Shown here: positions 1 to 8,944 of the stretch, piece after piece
How the letters are laid out: the number at the start of each line of letters is the position of its first letter
Position numbering within the stretch: position 1 is the stretch's first letter
NCBI GenBank assembly: GCA_937862885.1
Contig: CALMEE010000069.1
Coordinates: 1 to 60,176 of the forward strand
Source: an uncultured Planctomycetaceae bacterium
GTDB lineage: Bacteria; Planctomycetota; Planctomycetia; Pirellulales; Pirellulaceae
DNA length: 60,176 bases
Reading direction: 5' to 3'
Program-made: the position numbers and the translations under genes
The notes under the pieces: generated by a model
What the model saw: the letters and a program-made list of their open reading frames with translations, nothing else
Databases searched by the model: none
Told to the model about the DNA's origin: nothing

Positions 1-416
1 GCCAAGCCTCAGCGCGCTTGACTAATCCAGCACGCAGAGCGTTCCTTTCAACATAACGGCAAACCGTCAAAATATGTTCATCGTCCTGAATCAGAAAGCT
101 CTTGAATCGCCCTTGATAGACGTCCCCTTGACCGGAAATGTGATTATGGGCGTGATAGCGCACGGTGTGAGTCGCCGTGACTCACCGCATGAAATCGCTC
201 ATCGCACTGTCCCGATTCAGCCTCAGAACGAAATACCAATGATTGGGCAGCCTGAAACGAGAACAGAGAAACATCCTAACATTCCAGCCCCTCGGAGAGA
301 ATTTTCTCGAAGGTTGCGTAGTCTGCGTCTTAGCGAAAGATGGCCAAACGGGCGTTACCGCGATTCAAAACAAGGCAAAGCTCACCAGCTTCATCAGCTC
401 GAGGTCGTTTTGGCAT
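1..416 (-). pseudogene. Decayed REP-associated tyrosine transposase (RAYT), cut by window edge
   Basis: Reading leftwards from an ATG at 416, the conceptual translation begins MPKRPRADEAGELCLVLNRG, a typical RAYT (Y1 transposase/IS200-like) N-terminus. It continues with NARLAIFR, stop, DADYATFEKILSEGLEC, stop, a frameshift, FRLPNHWYFVLRL, and FMR followed by TGA where the family has Trp. The last part is intact: QGDVYQGRFKSFLIQDD and VCRYVERNALRAGLVKRAE, running off the window at base 1. At least three in-frame stops and one frameshift make it a dead copy. The HUH motif is already HWY, so the second His is lost. The remaining C-terminus lies outside the window. Confidence 0.85.
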
Positions 417-768
417 TTCAATAGCTTATCACAGATACTTGCACGTATTAATGAGTGCTGACCGCTTTGATTTGTCCCTCGATAGTCGGTTTTCAAACAC
501 GATTTCAGCACCGAACAAGCAAAAAGTTGATGCTGGGTGAATTTCTTGGGACTGAATTCGTGAGCATATTCGGGAAGGGATTGCTGCGCCGTTCGACATG
601 CGACCTCAGGCACCTTCCGAGGTGATTTTGATGTCCTGCTCATTACGAACGATTAGCAAACCATAAACCCTGGTACAACACCATTTCTGCAGAGCACCTC
701 TTCCCCGTTTAGGTTTTGCTTGTTTTGCATTTTGCATTTGAATTTTTAGTGTGGTATCCTGATTTCTC
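417..768. other. Intergenic region between RAYT remnant and TPR protein gene
   Basis: No convincing gene is seen on either strand. The region separates the dead transposase from the 1144-residue TPR protein. The last 40 bases are T-rich and contain the candidate promoter listed separately. Confidence 0.5.
732..760 (+). promoter_or_regulatory. Candidate sigma-70-type promoter of the TPR protein gene
   Basis: TTGCAT (732-737) and TATCCT (755-760) are separated by 17 bp and end 8 bp before the ATG at 769. If this promoter is used, transcription would begin at or within a few bases of the start codon, giving a nearly leaderless mRNA. No Shine-Dalgarno sequence is visible before 769, which fits. 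This is a motif match only. Confidence 0.3.
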
Positions 769-3700
769 ATGACCGAATTGGATACTAGTCCCTCTAACCC
801 AATCACCGCACTAATGAACCTACCCGATCGTAAAGTCCCAGTTGGCTGCATCGTTGCCGTCATCATTTTGTCTTTGAGCGTTGTTTCCTTGATGTTAGTG
901 GTCGTCGTTGCCTATTTAGCGATGTCCGATGCCATAAAGAAGCAGTTTTCAACGACGAATGTTAAAGAAGATTTGCAGGCGCAGATTGCGCAGGATATCG
1001 AAGCGAGCAAGAAAGCATTTTTGCGGCCGGTAGACGTGCGGGTTCACTCTGAATACGAACGCCTGATTGCTTTCATTGACCAAATGCAATCGGTATTGGA
1101 CGAAACGGTGAATCCCGAATTGGGCAAACTCATCGATTTCGAATTCCTCATGAGCGAGATTTTTAAGCGTTCGCGCACGCTGGAAGGCAGTTCATTGGAT
1201 CGACAAATGCTGCATTCCTCTTTGCAACGATCCATCATTGGTCCGGCTCCGTTTTCCTCCTATGAAGTTACCCATATCGAAAATGAAGGCCGTGGTCGTT
1301 ACCGGGTCTATTTGAGCTATTCAACGGGTTACCGGGCTGCAGAACCTCATATTTGGTGGCTATCCGATAAAGGGCAATTGAAAATCTATGACTGGCTGCA
1401 GGTTGATTTGGGCATTCGAAACTCACTGGAAGACGCGATTCTTTGGGATGCCCCGGAATCACAAATTCACGGCCATAACAAATACTCCGATCTCTGTTTC
1501 GAATATCTCGGAACGTCGGAAAAAGACCTATCGCCATTTCAACGAAAACAACTTGTCAGAAGAATCCTCATCCAATGCGAACAATTCTCAGGACCACCGA
1601 CATTACTTCCTGTTGCGCTCTTGATAACGGCGAGGCGTTGGTTTCACGAGGGGGATGATGCGCGAGCACAATCGCTGCTTGAAAAGATCGCCGACCCACA
1701 AATCGCGCCTGGTGCCCTTTGTCTAGCGGGCGATATTCACTTTGATCGTCGCGAGTTTCCCAAAGCGGTAGAATACTATCAGAAGTACGTTGAGCTAGCC
1801 GGACCGACACCTCACGCACAATCGCGGTTGGCTCAATGTTTTCGAGAAATTGGCAATACCGAAATGGAACGCCAAACACTCTTCGATTTAACCCGTACGA
1901 TCAACGAGAACAGATTTCTATACGTCGCCCAGTTGGTTGAACTGAACGACGAATCCCAGAACCAAGAGCTATTTTCGCGTATCGACTTGTTACCGAACCG
2001 AGAGGCTGCTTACACCTATCTTGTTTGGTTTTTCAGCGAGTCGCCGTATTTTGCCGATCGACTCAAACAGATTCATGAACATTTGCAGAAATCATTGCGG
2101 GAGCTTAGCGCAACACTCTTAGCCAGCTCCAAACTCGATCCGACCAAGGAATCGCTTGCCGCTTATTTACAGTGGATCGACGAACACTGCGAGGAAGATC
2201 CCGAGGGTTTACGCTTCGAGTTTTGGTACGGCCTGGATGATGCACAGATCATCGATGTACTCGAAAGCTGTTCGGACCTAAAGGAAAACTTCGATACGAT
2301 TTGTGATGTGTACGACTACGAAGGCAGCATCTCGGACGAAACGCTGCTCGCGGCTTGCCAATGGGTTCTGAGTACGGATACAGAAAACTTCAAGGCCCTC
2401 TATCGAGTTGGCATAGTCCAGAAGCAGCGACAAGATTTTCAGGCGGCAATCGACAGTCTACAGCAGGCGCTGAAAGCCATGCCGGATACCCATGAAGAGG
2501 CACCATTGGTTCGGGCCGAGTTACTCGACGCGTACTACCAAAGTGGCGATACTCTTGCCGCCCTCGATTTTGCCACCGACGCCGAACTGGCCACTGAATT
2601 GCTTAGACGTAAGGCCGCGAACGAGGACTTTGCCGACTTCGCAGAGTTGCTGGGGCGTCTGGATGGCAATTCGAATGAATTTAAGTTTAACCGGGCACTG
2701 CTGCTTCATCACCAAACGGAAACCGATGCAGCTCTCCGTATTCTTGTCGACCTTGTGCAAGCCGCATACGAGAGCGAACAGTTTGATTATCGAATCTTCC
2801 AATACGAGCAAAAACTACTGGAAATCTGTGAACAACAGGGGGACATAACGAGAGCTTTTGCGCTGCAACCCAGTGACGACATGTTTAGACTTGTTACGCG
2901 ACAACTGGTGCAATCCTTCGACTGGCCCAGTTGCGAGCGGTTGCTGCGAGCAGAGATCATGGCGGATAAACGTGCGTTCCAAGTTCAATTACGTCAACAT
3001 ATCGACTGGGGACAGGGAAAGTACGAGGAAGTAATCGAACACGCAGATGCTATCTCCGAATTGGCCGAGTCCGCAGACCTGACTCAGGAGTTGGAACGTC
3101 TGGTACGTGCCGCGCTGCGACTAGGCAGGCTCGACGTGGCCCGAGACAACGCTCAAGTGGCGGCGGACCTAGCGGATCTGAATGAACTGGTCGTATTGGT
3201 GGCCCTGTTGCAATCAGACGTGGATCGTTTTAACCGCTATCTTCCAACATTGAGTCAATACCAAATCGATCGACTTTATATTGACCCGGATCTGATAAAT
3301 TCCGCCTGGCGCGAAAATATCCCCGCAGAGAAATTGCCTCCACGAAGCTTATCGTACTATTCAACCGGACAAAGCCCACAGGTCGATCTGCGCTTGTTGT
3401 TCAGCGAATCACAAAAGTATCTCCCGGAACAACTGCAGGCAGCATTGGCGCCAGTTTTGGGCGATTCCCTCCAAGTTGAACGCGTCGAGGAGTCCGAGCA
3501 GCTCCTCGCTACGTGGATGGTCCACTCCAATCTACACCGTATTGTCATTTCGCAGGACACTGTCGACGGCGTCCGCGCAGCGGCGACTTGCCAAGCGGAG
3601 TCTTTGAAGGAAGCGATTGGTCGTTCCACTTGTCAGTTACGTTTGATCGGATTTGCGAATACGCCAACTACGGCGCAATCCGATTACGAACTTTCAGTAG

Positions 3701-4203
3701 GGATACTCAAGTGCCTGGCAAATGACAAATTGTGTGCCGTAGGAAATGGATTGCGTTGGCTGGCCGCTAATGACGTTTTTCGTTGTATGGACCAGGTGGC
3801 TGAACAGCGCCCACCAAGACTCTTCGTCAGCCGGGATTATCTAGGCGAAGTTCATTACTTGGACCATGAGGATAGTTCACAGCCAATACTTCGCGACCAT
3901 GCATTTCGCAAGGAATTGGCGCTGGCCCTCAAGCGGTTTAATCAGTCATCCGACCCCGACAAATCGTTCGTCGTTCAACTAGCCAAACAATACACAAGCG
4001 CGGAAAGTATCAGTGCTAAACTCAATCGCGTGCGCCGTACCGGATACGGGTCAGTGACGCTGGACGTAAGCATTGAACACGACGCCCGGATCGATCTCGG
4101 GTTTCGCCAGGGGGACAAGGTTGGACTTGGTCTACACCAAATTGATGGCTTCCAACTTCGCGAGTCAGATGAAGTGCTTCGCCGGAATCGGCTTCTCGAA
4201 TGA
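769..4203 (+). CDS. Large TPR-containing membrane-anchored protein, function unknown
   Basis: This is a 1144-residue protein I cannot assign to a named family. Residues 1-22 are polar, then residues about 23-52 form one very hydrophobic membrane segment (GCIVAVIILSLSVVSLMLVV region). The rest should lie on one side of the membrane, most likely periplasmic. Helical tetratricopeptide-like repeats are visible around residues 297-345 (GDIHFDRREFPKAVEYYQKY) and 540-580 (YRVGIVQKQRQDFQAAIDSL), with more degenerate helical pairs up to about residue 850. The C-terminal 300 residues look globular and have no motif I recognise. TPR proteins of this build usually act as protein-protein scaffolds. The gene stands alone between transposase remnants. 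Confidence 0.8.
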   Translation: MTELDTSPSNPITALMNLPDRKVPVGCIVAVIILSLSVVSLMLVVVVAYLAMSDAIKKQFSTTNVKEDLQAQIAQDIEASKKAFLRPVDVRVHSEYERLIAFIDQMQSVLDETVNPELGKLIDFEFLMSEIFKRSRTLEGSSLDRQMLHSSLQRSIIGPAPFSSYEVTHIENEGRGRYRVYLSYSTGYRAAEPHIWWLSDKGQLKIYDWLQVDLGIRNSLEDAILWDAPESQIHGHNKYSDLCFEYLGTSEKDLSPFQRKQLVRRILIQCEQFSGPPTLLPVALLITARRWFHEGDDARAQSLLEKIADPQIAPGALCLAGDIHFDRREFPKAVEYYQKYVELAGPTPHAQSRLAQCFREIGNTEMERQTLFDLTRTINENRFLYVAQLVELNDESQNQELFSRIDLLPNREAAYTYLVWFFSESPYFADRLKQIHEHLQKSLRELSATLLASSKLDPTKESLAAYLQWIDEHCEEDPEGLRFEFWYGLDDAQIIDVLESCSDLKENFDTICDVYDYEGSISDETLLAACQWVLSTDTENFKALYRVGIVQKQRQDFQAAIDSLQQALKAMPDTHEEAPLVRAELLDAYYQSGDTLAALDFATDAELATELLRRKAANEDFADFAELLGRLDGNSNEFKFNRALLLHHQTETDAALRILVDLVQAAYESEQFDYRIFQYEQKLLEICEQQGDITRAFALQPSDDMFRLVTRQLVQSFDWPSCERLLRAEIMADKRAFQVQLRQHIDWGQGKYEEVIEHADAISELAESADLTQELERLVRAALRLGRLDVARDNAQVAADLADLNELVVLVALLQSDVDRFNRYLPTLSQYQIDRLYIDPDLINSAWRENIPAEKLPPRSLSYYSTGQSPQVDLRLLFSESQKYLPEQLQAALAPVLGDSLQVERVEESEQLLATWMVHSNLHRIVISQDTVDGVRAAATCQAESLKEAIGRSTCQLRLIGFANTPTTAQSDYELSVGILKCLANDKLCAVGNGLRWLAANDVFRCMDQVAEQRPPRLFVSRDYLGEVHYLDHEDSSQPILRDHAFRKELALALKRFNQSSDPDKSFVVQLAKQYTSAESISAKLNRVRRTGYGSVTLDVSIEHDARIDLGFRQGDKVGLGLHQIDGFQLRESDEVLRRNRLLE

Positions 4204-4465
4204 CGTGTCAAAACAAGCATCAAAAAACTCGAGCCTGCCGTCAGTCATTTTCAGGCTGATTGCATTGCCCTTTTTGCAGCGTTTGAGATTGCTCCTTTAT
4301 TGAATAACGCCGAGGCGTTCCAAGAAGTTCAATTCCATGCCTTCGTCAGTTGCATCGTTCTATTCCGGAGCAACCAGTCTGCACATTATCTCACATGCCG
4401 CACGTCGTGCTTCAGGCCAGTGGCTTCGAGAGGCTATCTTCGATGGTAAGTGTATCGATTAGTTC

Positions 4466-5479
4466 ATGTTTTCCGTCACATGTTTTCTGACACATAAATA
4501 CATGTCCAGCTTTCTGCCGAAACTTCTCCTAGATTACCTGTCCGATGAGGTGCGGCAATCGCGTTGCAAGTGGCGTGAAGCCATTTCATACACCGGCGTT
4601 TGCGTTGAGGGGGCGCCTGTCCAGGGGTCAGACCCTGTTTTCAGGTGTCTTGGGGAAGTCTTTTCTTTTGTATGGATGCCCAACCACATCCATCTGTTTT
4701 TCCGAACGCCACATCCCAATCTCTCCAAAGGGATGCAGTATTTGCTCAGCGGATATGCAAACTGGTATGCCAAACGTCATCAACGACCGGGACATTTGTT
4801 TCAAGGACGCTTCAAGGGAGAGTTGATCGAAGACGACTCGTACTTCTGGAACGTCAGTCGATACTTGCACCTGAACCCGACGCGCGGCAAGCGATCGTTG
4901 GTCGAGCATCCGCGCGACTGGCCCTGGTCGAGTTATCGGGGCTATCTCCGCAAGGCCGATCGGCTGGATTGGGTGTGCTACGATTTGGTCCATCAGGCGT
5001 GGCAAGGTGAAATGGGTGGCAGCAATCCGGCAGGCGCCTATCGACGATTCGTCGAATCTGGCTTAAGCCAACCTTTGGCCAACCCGTTTATGGGTGCGGT
5101 GGAAGGATGGCTATTGGGATCGCAGAATTTTGTTGACCGGATCAAGCGGCTAGTCGAGGCACCGCGTCAGCCCGACCAAGTTCGCCAAGCGAGGCAATTG
5201 TTAACGAATTGTAGCGAAGTCATTGCAGCGGTTGCCGCTCACTATGGAGTATCACCGAAAGAGTACGCTGAGCGAGGCTCCACTTCCCGGGGCCGCGACC
5301 TTGCGGCGTATTTGGCCCATCGATACACAACGGCAACGCTCCACGACTTTGCCGGTCAGTTCGGCTTGTCTCATCCGGACAGCGTCACCAACCTGACTCG
5401 CCGCGCCGAGAAAGTTATGGCCAAATCCCGAGCACTTCATGCTGACCTGGAAGCGATCGCGAAAAACGTGAACACCTGA
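4466..5479 (+). CDS. RAYT / Y1-type transposase with intact catalytic core and replaced N-terminus
   Basis: From residue 71 onward this is a REP-associated tyrosine transposase. MPNHIHLFFRTP carries the HUH metal motif (H-I-H). GYANWYAKRHQRPGHLFQGR holds the expected nucleophilic Tyr helix, followed by the conserved WNVSRYLHLNPTRG and WPWSSYRGY blocks. The C-terminal 100 residues resemble the DnaA-like helix-turn-helix tail found in some RAYTs (VAAHYGVSPKEY, then HRYTTATLHDFAGQFGLSHPDSV). The first 60 residues do not look like the usual first strand and helix of the family. Family-like sequence starts almost exactly where the left 25-bp repeat ends (4648), so the native N-terminus seems lost and the start at 4466 is nominal. 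The stop codon lies inside the right repeat. Activity is doubtful. Confidence 0.75.
   Translation: MFSVTCFLTHKYMSSFLPKLLLDYLSDEVRQSRCKWREAISYTGVCVEGAPVQGSDPVFRCLGEVFSFVWMPNHIHLFFRTPHPNLSKGMQYLLSGYANWYAKRHQRPGHLFQGRFKGELIEDDSYFWNVSRYLHLNPTRGKRSLVEHPRDWPWSSYRGYLRKADRLDWVCYDLVHQAWQGEMGGSNPAGAYRRFVESGLSQPLANPFMGAVEGWLLGSQNFVDRIKRLVEAPRQPDQVRQARQLLTNCSEVIAAVAAHYGVSPKEYAERGSTSRGRDLAAYLAHRYTTATLHDFAGQFGLSHPDSVTNLTRRAEKVMAKSRALHADLEAIAKNVNT
4624..4648 (+). repeat. Left copy of perfect 25-bp inverted repeat (REP-like)
   Basis: The unit begins GGGGTCAGACCC and ends TTTTCAGGTGT. It is the exact reverse complement of 5472-5496. It lies inside the open frame, just before the recognisable transposase core. 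Its core GGGGTCAGRCCC recurs at 11186-11205. Confidence 0.9.
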
Positions 5480-5496
5480 AAACAGGGTCTGACCCC
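5472..5496 (-). repeat. Right copy of perfect 25-bp inverted repeat (REP-like)
   Basis: Exact reverse complement of 4624-4648, beginning ACACCTGAAAAC on the plus strand and ending TCTGACCCC. It includes the transposase stop codon (5477-5479). The two copies bound an 873-bp segment that holds only the transposase core. Confidence 0.9.
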
Positions 5497-5510
5497 CGGT
5501 GGGTTAAGGA

Positions 5511-5548
5511 GGGGCAAGTTCGAAGTTTAGGGACATCGAACTTACCCC
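5511..5548. repeat. Long hairpin between converging genes; REP-like or bidirectional terminator
   Basis: GGGGCAAGTTCGA (5511-5523) pairs with TCGAACTTACCCC (5536-5548) through 13 positions with one C:A mismatch, around a 12-base loop. It sits between the transposase stop (5479) and the PEP-CTERM gene stop (5575), which converge on it. It could terminate both transcripts or be a REP-like palindrome left by the adjacent RAYT; the sequence does not decide. Confidence 0.6.
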
Positions 5549-5574
5549 TTCTTCATACGCTGCAGAATTAGAAA

Positions 5575-6300
5575 TTATTTCCGACGAGATCGGCGGCAGA
5601 CCATTCCTATCGCCATCAGGCCAAACAGGTAAATTGAGCTCGGTTCCGGGACTTGACTGAAGCTGAGATTATCAATCGCATGTCGACCGTTCGAAGCGTA
5701 CGATTGTGAAATTCGCTCGAACGTCAACAAATAGTCTTGGCCTAGCAAACCAGTGAAGTTTGGCGCGATTGTGAAAACATCTCCACCCAACGTGTTGGAA
5801 AAGTTAACATTTTGACTCCAAACCGTGTTGAGACTTTCATCCGTCAAAGTGAGCAGCCATGCGGTCGTCCCAGTGGCCGTTTCGCCGGTGTGCGCGAAGT
5901 CGAACGAGTTTAACCGCAACGCGGCATCGACATCCGCTGAAAATAGAATCGTGTGCAATCCGAAGTCAAGTTGACCAACCCGGGGAATTCCACCTTCGTT
6001 GTCCCAAGCCCCACCACCAACAGTTTGGTTTTCCAAAGGAGCAAAGAAATTGGATGTATGGATATCCCACTCGTTACTAGGCCGACCATGATCCCAGGTC
6101 AAAGCAATCCCAGGAGTACCGCCTCCCGAGACAATAAAGCCATTCCCGTCTACGGTCGCGTTGGAACCCAGGTTTACTGGGACCGTGGTATTACTTGGAC
6201 CCAGTTGGCCGAAACCGATGGTCGTCGTTTGAGCTTGAATCGAACTACAAAATGCGACTAAAAAGAACGAACTTAAAATGATAGGAAAAAACGTTTTCAT
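5575..6300 (-). CDS. PEP-CTERM sorting domain protein
   Basis: This 241-residue secreted protein starts with a clear Sec signal peptide (MKTFFPIILSSFFLVAFC, cleavage near AQA at about residue 24). It ends with the tripartite PEP-CTERM signal: VPEPSS, a short hydrophobic helix (IYLFGLMAIGMVC) and the basic tail RRSRRK. Such proteins are processed by exosortase/archaeosortase systems and end up at the surface or in extracellular polymer. The middle 180 residues look like a beta-rich domain of the kind common in these proteins, without catalytic motifs. GGAG lies 10 bases before the ATG at 6300. No exosortase gene is in the window. Confidence 0.85.
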   Translation of the reverse strand: MKTFFPIILSSFFLVAFCSSIQAQTTTIGFGQLGPSNTTVPVNLGSNATVDGNGFIVSGGGTPGIALTWDHGRPSNEWDIHTSNFFAPLENQTVGGGAWDNEGGIPRVGQLDFGLHTILFSADVDAALRLNSFDFAHTGETATGTTAWLLTLTDESLNTVWSQNVNFSNTLGGDVFTIAPNFTGLLGQDYLLTFERISQSYASNGRHAIDNLSFSQVPEPSSIYLFGLMAIGMVCRRSRRK

Positions 6301-6785
6301 TTAGACAGTGCTCCATTTTTTTGGGTCAGGTGAAATTCAACCAACGGACTCGGTGGTCTCAGACGGCGATAAACTCCACGGGGTGAAATACAAAAACCGA
6401 GCCCATTCGACAGAATGATGCTCTGATGCTCTGTGAAGTCATACCGGTCTTAGCGGTTTGGTTGCGCGATCTTCTCGACTTAATCGGTTTTTCATAATTT
6501 CGTGGCCTTTCTCGGTCGGCGCTCAATTTGAACCAAGCTCATTTCAGCCCAGCCAATAAATGTGAAGGTTTTTTAAGGAAATTGCGCATCGATTTTCTCA
6601 AAACTGGTATTATCATTAGCACTCATGCCCTCGATGGGGCGGTTTCGCTCGGCTTCAACTCGCGTGACAAGTCTAATGAATTGCTGAGCCATTGGCGGGC
6701 ATCGACCAATTCAGAAGAAATGGCGCGGAGTCAGTTTGTCCGGCGTTGATCGTCCGGCGTTGAGATTGAGCCGTAGAGTGCGCTG
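6301..6785. other. Divergent intergenic region, PEP-CTERM gene and ECF sigma gene
   Basis: This stretch separates two divergent genes and should contain both promoters. I see no gene, tRNA or strong palindrome in it. Confidence 0.5.
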
Positions 6786-7319
6786 ATGCAAAACGGAATA
6801 GATGACGAGTTTGTAAGATGTCTGAATGATGTGCAGGTTGGGCTGCTTCGGTACGTGACAACTCTGCTCGGGAATCACGAGTCAGCGAAAGATGTCGTTC
6901 AAGAAGCAAACTTTTTACTCTGGTCGAAACGCGACGAATTCATACCGGGCACCAACTTTGAAGCCTGGGCGACTAAGGTTGCGTATTGGCAGGCCAGAGC
7001 ATATTTGCGGGATAAAGGGCGCGACAAACTTGTTTTTGGGGAAGAACTAATGTCCGACTTGGCTGCGCGTCCCGGTTTGAACCAGGACTTCGCGAAGAAC
7101 CTTGAGACGTTGAAGGGTTGTCTGGAAACGCTACGAGTGTCCGACCACGAGTTGATTTCCCTGCGCTATGGTAACAACTATTCGATCGAGCAGATTTCGG
7201 GGCAAACGGGAAAGTCGCCGTCCGCAATTAAGGGGGCATTGATGAGAGCCAGACGTTGGCTCCAGGCTTGTGTCCGGAGACGGCTCGGTCACGAAACAGA
7301 GCGAAGGGTCACCGAATAG
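6786..7319 (+). CDS. ECF-type RNA polymerase sigma factor
   Basis: 177 residues, the normal ECF length. Region 2 is visible at about residues 10-75 (LLRYVTTLLGNHESAKDVVQ and EAWATKVAYWQARAYLRDK). Region 4 is at about 115-165 (CLETLRVSDHELISLRYG, then the helix-turn-helix YSIEQISGQTGKSPSAIKGA). It resembles the planctomycete sigma factors paired with membrane proteins that carry FecR-like or DUF4114-like outer domains. It directs RNA polymerase to a small regulon. The next gene, 64 bp downstream on the same strand, is its probable regulator or partner. Confidence 0.88.
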   Translation: MQNGIDDEFVRCLNDVQVGLLRYVTTLLGNHESAKDVVQEANFLLWSKRDEFIPGTNFEAWATKVAYWQARAYLRDKGRDKLVFGEELMSDLAARPGLNQDFAKNLETLKGCLETLRVSDHELISLRYGNNYSIEQISGQTGKSPSAIKGALMRARRWLQACVRRRLGHETERRVTE

Positions 7320-7383
7320 CTAAGTCGAATTTTTCGCTGCTGTCCAGGCCGTTGAGTTAGCTGGATATTGAGGGTTAATTTTG

Positions 7384-8943
7384 ATGGAAAATAATCGAGA
7401 AGCAAGACTCCATCGGCTGGTTTCTGAATTAAATGATGGCGGTCTTGGTGCATCGGAGTTCCGTGAGTTGGAGCAACTTTTGGTCGATGAACCGCAGCTT
7501 CAAGATTTGTATATCGAGCTAATGAGCACTCATGTCGGGCTCTCGATCGTTGCGAGCTTGCCTCCGAATCCGTCTGGGTTAAAGATGTCTGCTCCCGGCA
7601 TCTCGATGGAAGCCAGCGATCGCATTGGAATCAGTCGGAGACCGTCCAGAAGAATACTGACCTATCAGAGGCTGATATATGCATTAACAACTGTTGCCGC
7701 CATTGTGTTGGTCTCTTTCATGGTGTTTGGGAGTGGCGATTTTTGGAAAAGACCAAACAAACCAGTGACCAACGCAAACGTCGCGCAGGGCATACGCAAA
7801 ATCCCTCTGGTAAAGAAAGTTTCATGGATCGGCCCTTCCTTCTCAAGTCTTCCCGAAGAGTGGTCACCAATCGAAGAGACGGTTTCTGGTGTTGTTCCGC
7901 TGCGCGTGGACACTTCCCACTTAGCCAGCGGCTACATATTCTGTTTGCCGCCACGGTCGGCCGTAAAACTTTTTGCTACCTTTGATGCAACGGCGGAAAA
8001 TTGCCTGACGATTTCGGAACTGAGAAGCGATGTCAGCGAGGTCGACAGAAAGGCCGTGTTCCATAATACCGGCGCGGGTGATCGCCCGCTTCACGCAAAT
8101 CCCACAGCCGTTAATCGGCGATTTGGCGTTCTTGGCGAGTGGTCGGAGCGAAACGACACGGATCAGCCCAGATTTTTTATGCTGACGGGAGCACACAAAC
8201 TCGTGGTTCCAGAGCCTAACGAGGAGTGGCGATTGAGTAATTTGGCGGTGTTGTTGAATGAACCGGATTTGGTTCATCTTGGATGGGATGACAGCGGACC
8301 GTTTCCAGGCGTTGGCGGCACTTATGTTGGAGACGGAGACTTTGATGACCTAGCCGTCACGCTGTGTTTCGAAATCGACGAGCAATCTTATGCGGCGACA
8401 TCGCCCATTTCAACTTCGGTTCCTGCCGTTTCGCTTTCCGGAGAAATACCATCCAGTGAAGGCGTGGAGTTATCCCTTGAACCAGGCGAATCGGTACTGC
8501 TCAAAGTTGCAGCCGATGCCACGTTCACCAACGCGCTCGTGGTACTCGATAAAGATACGCAACAACAACTATGGGCGACTTGGAACGAAGAGAAAGATCA
8601 ACTCAACCTGGGAGCGTGCTATTTGAGAAACCACGGAGGCCAACGGCGAGAACTGGTGCTGGTTGGCATCAATCGGCACAATGAAAAACCGGACGAAGAC
8701 TGGCTCCCTTCCCGCAGCAGAATACTATTTGAACAAGGCGACTACACCATAATCGGTTTCGATGATTCGAAGAAGGATAACGATTTCAAGGATATACTGG
8801 TAAGCGTCTTACGCATTCCGATTAATATCAAACGGCAACGAGCAGAAACGGGGGCAGGTACAGTTTATAGTTTCTTGGGCCTGCCAGACTGGCAGAGCGA
8901 TGCCTCCAAGCCCAGTATTTTGGCTGTTGGTTCGCTCCGCTAA
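7384..8943 (+). CDS. Membrane-anchored partner of the ECF sigma factor with DUF4114-like domains
   Basis: The cytoplasmic N-terminus (about residues 1-90) begins ENNREARLHRLVSELNDGGL and resembles the helical anti-sigma-type heads of planctomycete FecR-like proteins. One transmembrane segment follows at about 95-118 (LIYALTTVAAIVLVSFMVFG). The roughly 400-residue outer part carries two acidic D-x-D-F-x-D-(L/I) motifs, VGDGDFDDLAVTL and KDNDFKDILVSVL, like those of DUF4114 calcium-type domains; this match is by eye. Pairing and spacing with the ECF sigma gene suggest it senses or sequesters for that sigma factor. ATG 7384 is preferred over an adjacent TTG at 7381; GAGGG lies at 7370-7374. Confidence 0.7.
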   Translation: MENNREARLHRLVSELNDGGLGASEFRELEQLLVDEPQLQDLYIELMSTHVGLSIVASLPPNPSGLKMSAPGISMEASDRIGISRRPSRRILTYQRLIYALTTVAAIVLVSFMVFGSGDFWKRPNKPVTNANVAQGIRKIPLVKKVSWIGPSFSSLPEEWSPIEETVSGVVPLRVDTSHLASGYIFCLPPRSAVKLFATFDATAENCLTISELRSDVSEVDRKAVFHNTGAGDRPLHANPTAVNRRFGVLGEWSERNDTDQPRFFMLTGAHKLVVPEPNEEWRLSNLAVLLNEPDLVHLGWDDSGPFPGVGGTYVGDGDFDDLAVTLCFEIDEQSYAATSPISTSVPAVSLSGEIPSSEGVELSLEPGESVLLKVAADATFTNALVVLDKDTQQQLWATWNEEKDQLNLGACYLRNHGGQRRELVLVGINRHNEKPDEDWLPSRSRILFEQGDYTIIGFDDSKKDNDFKDILVSVLRIPINIKRQRAETGAGTVYSFLGLPDWQSDASKPSILAVGSLR

Positions 8944-8944
8944 G

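Noticed and set aside
100..180. In-frame TGA in the RAYT copy at 1-416 as a possible selenocysteine codon
   Set aside because: The family has Trp here, no SECIS-like hairpin follows, and two other stops and a frameshift show the gene is dead.
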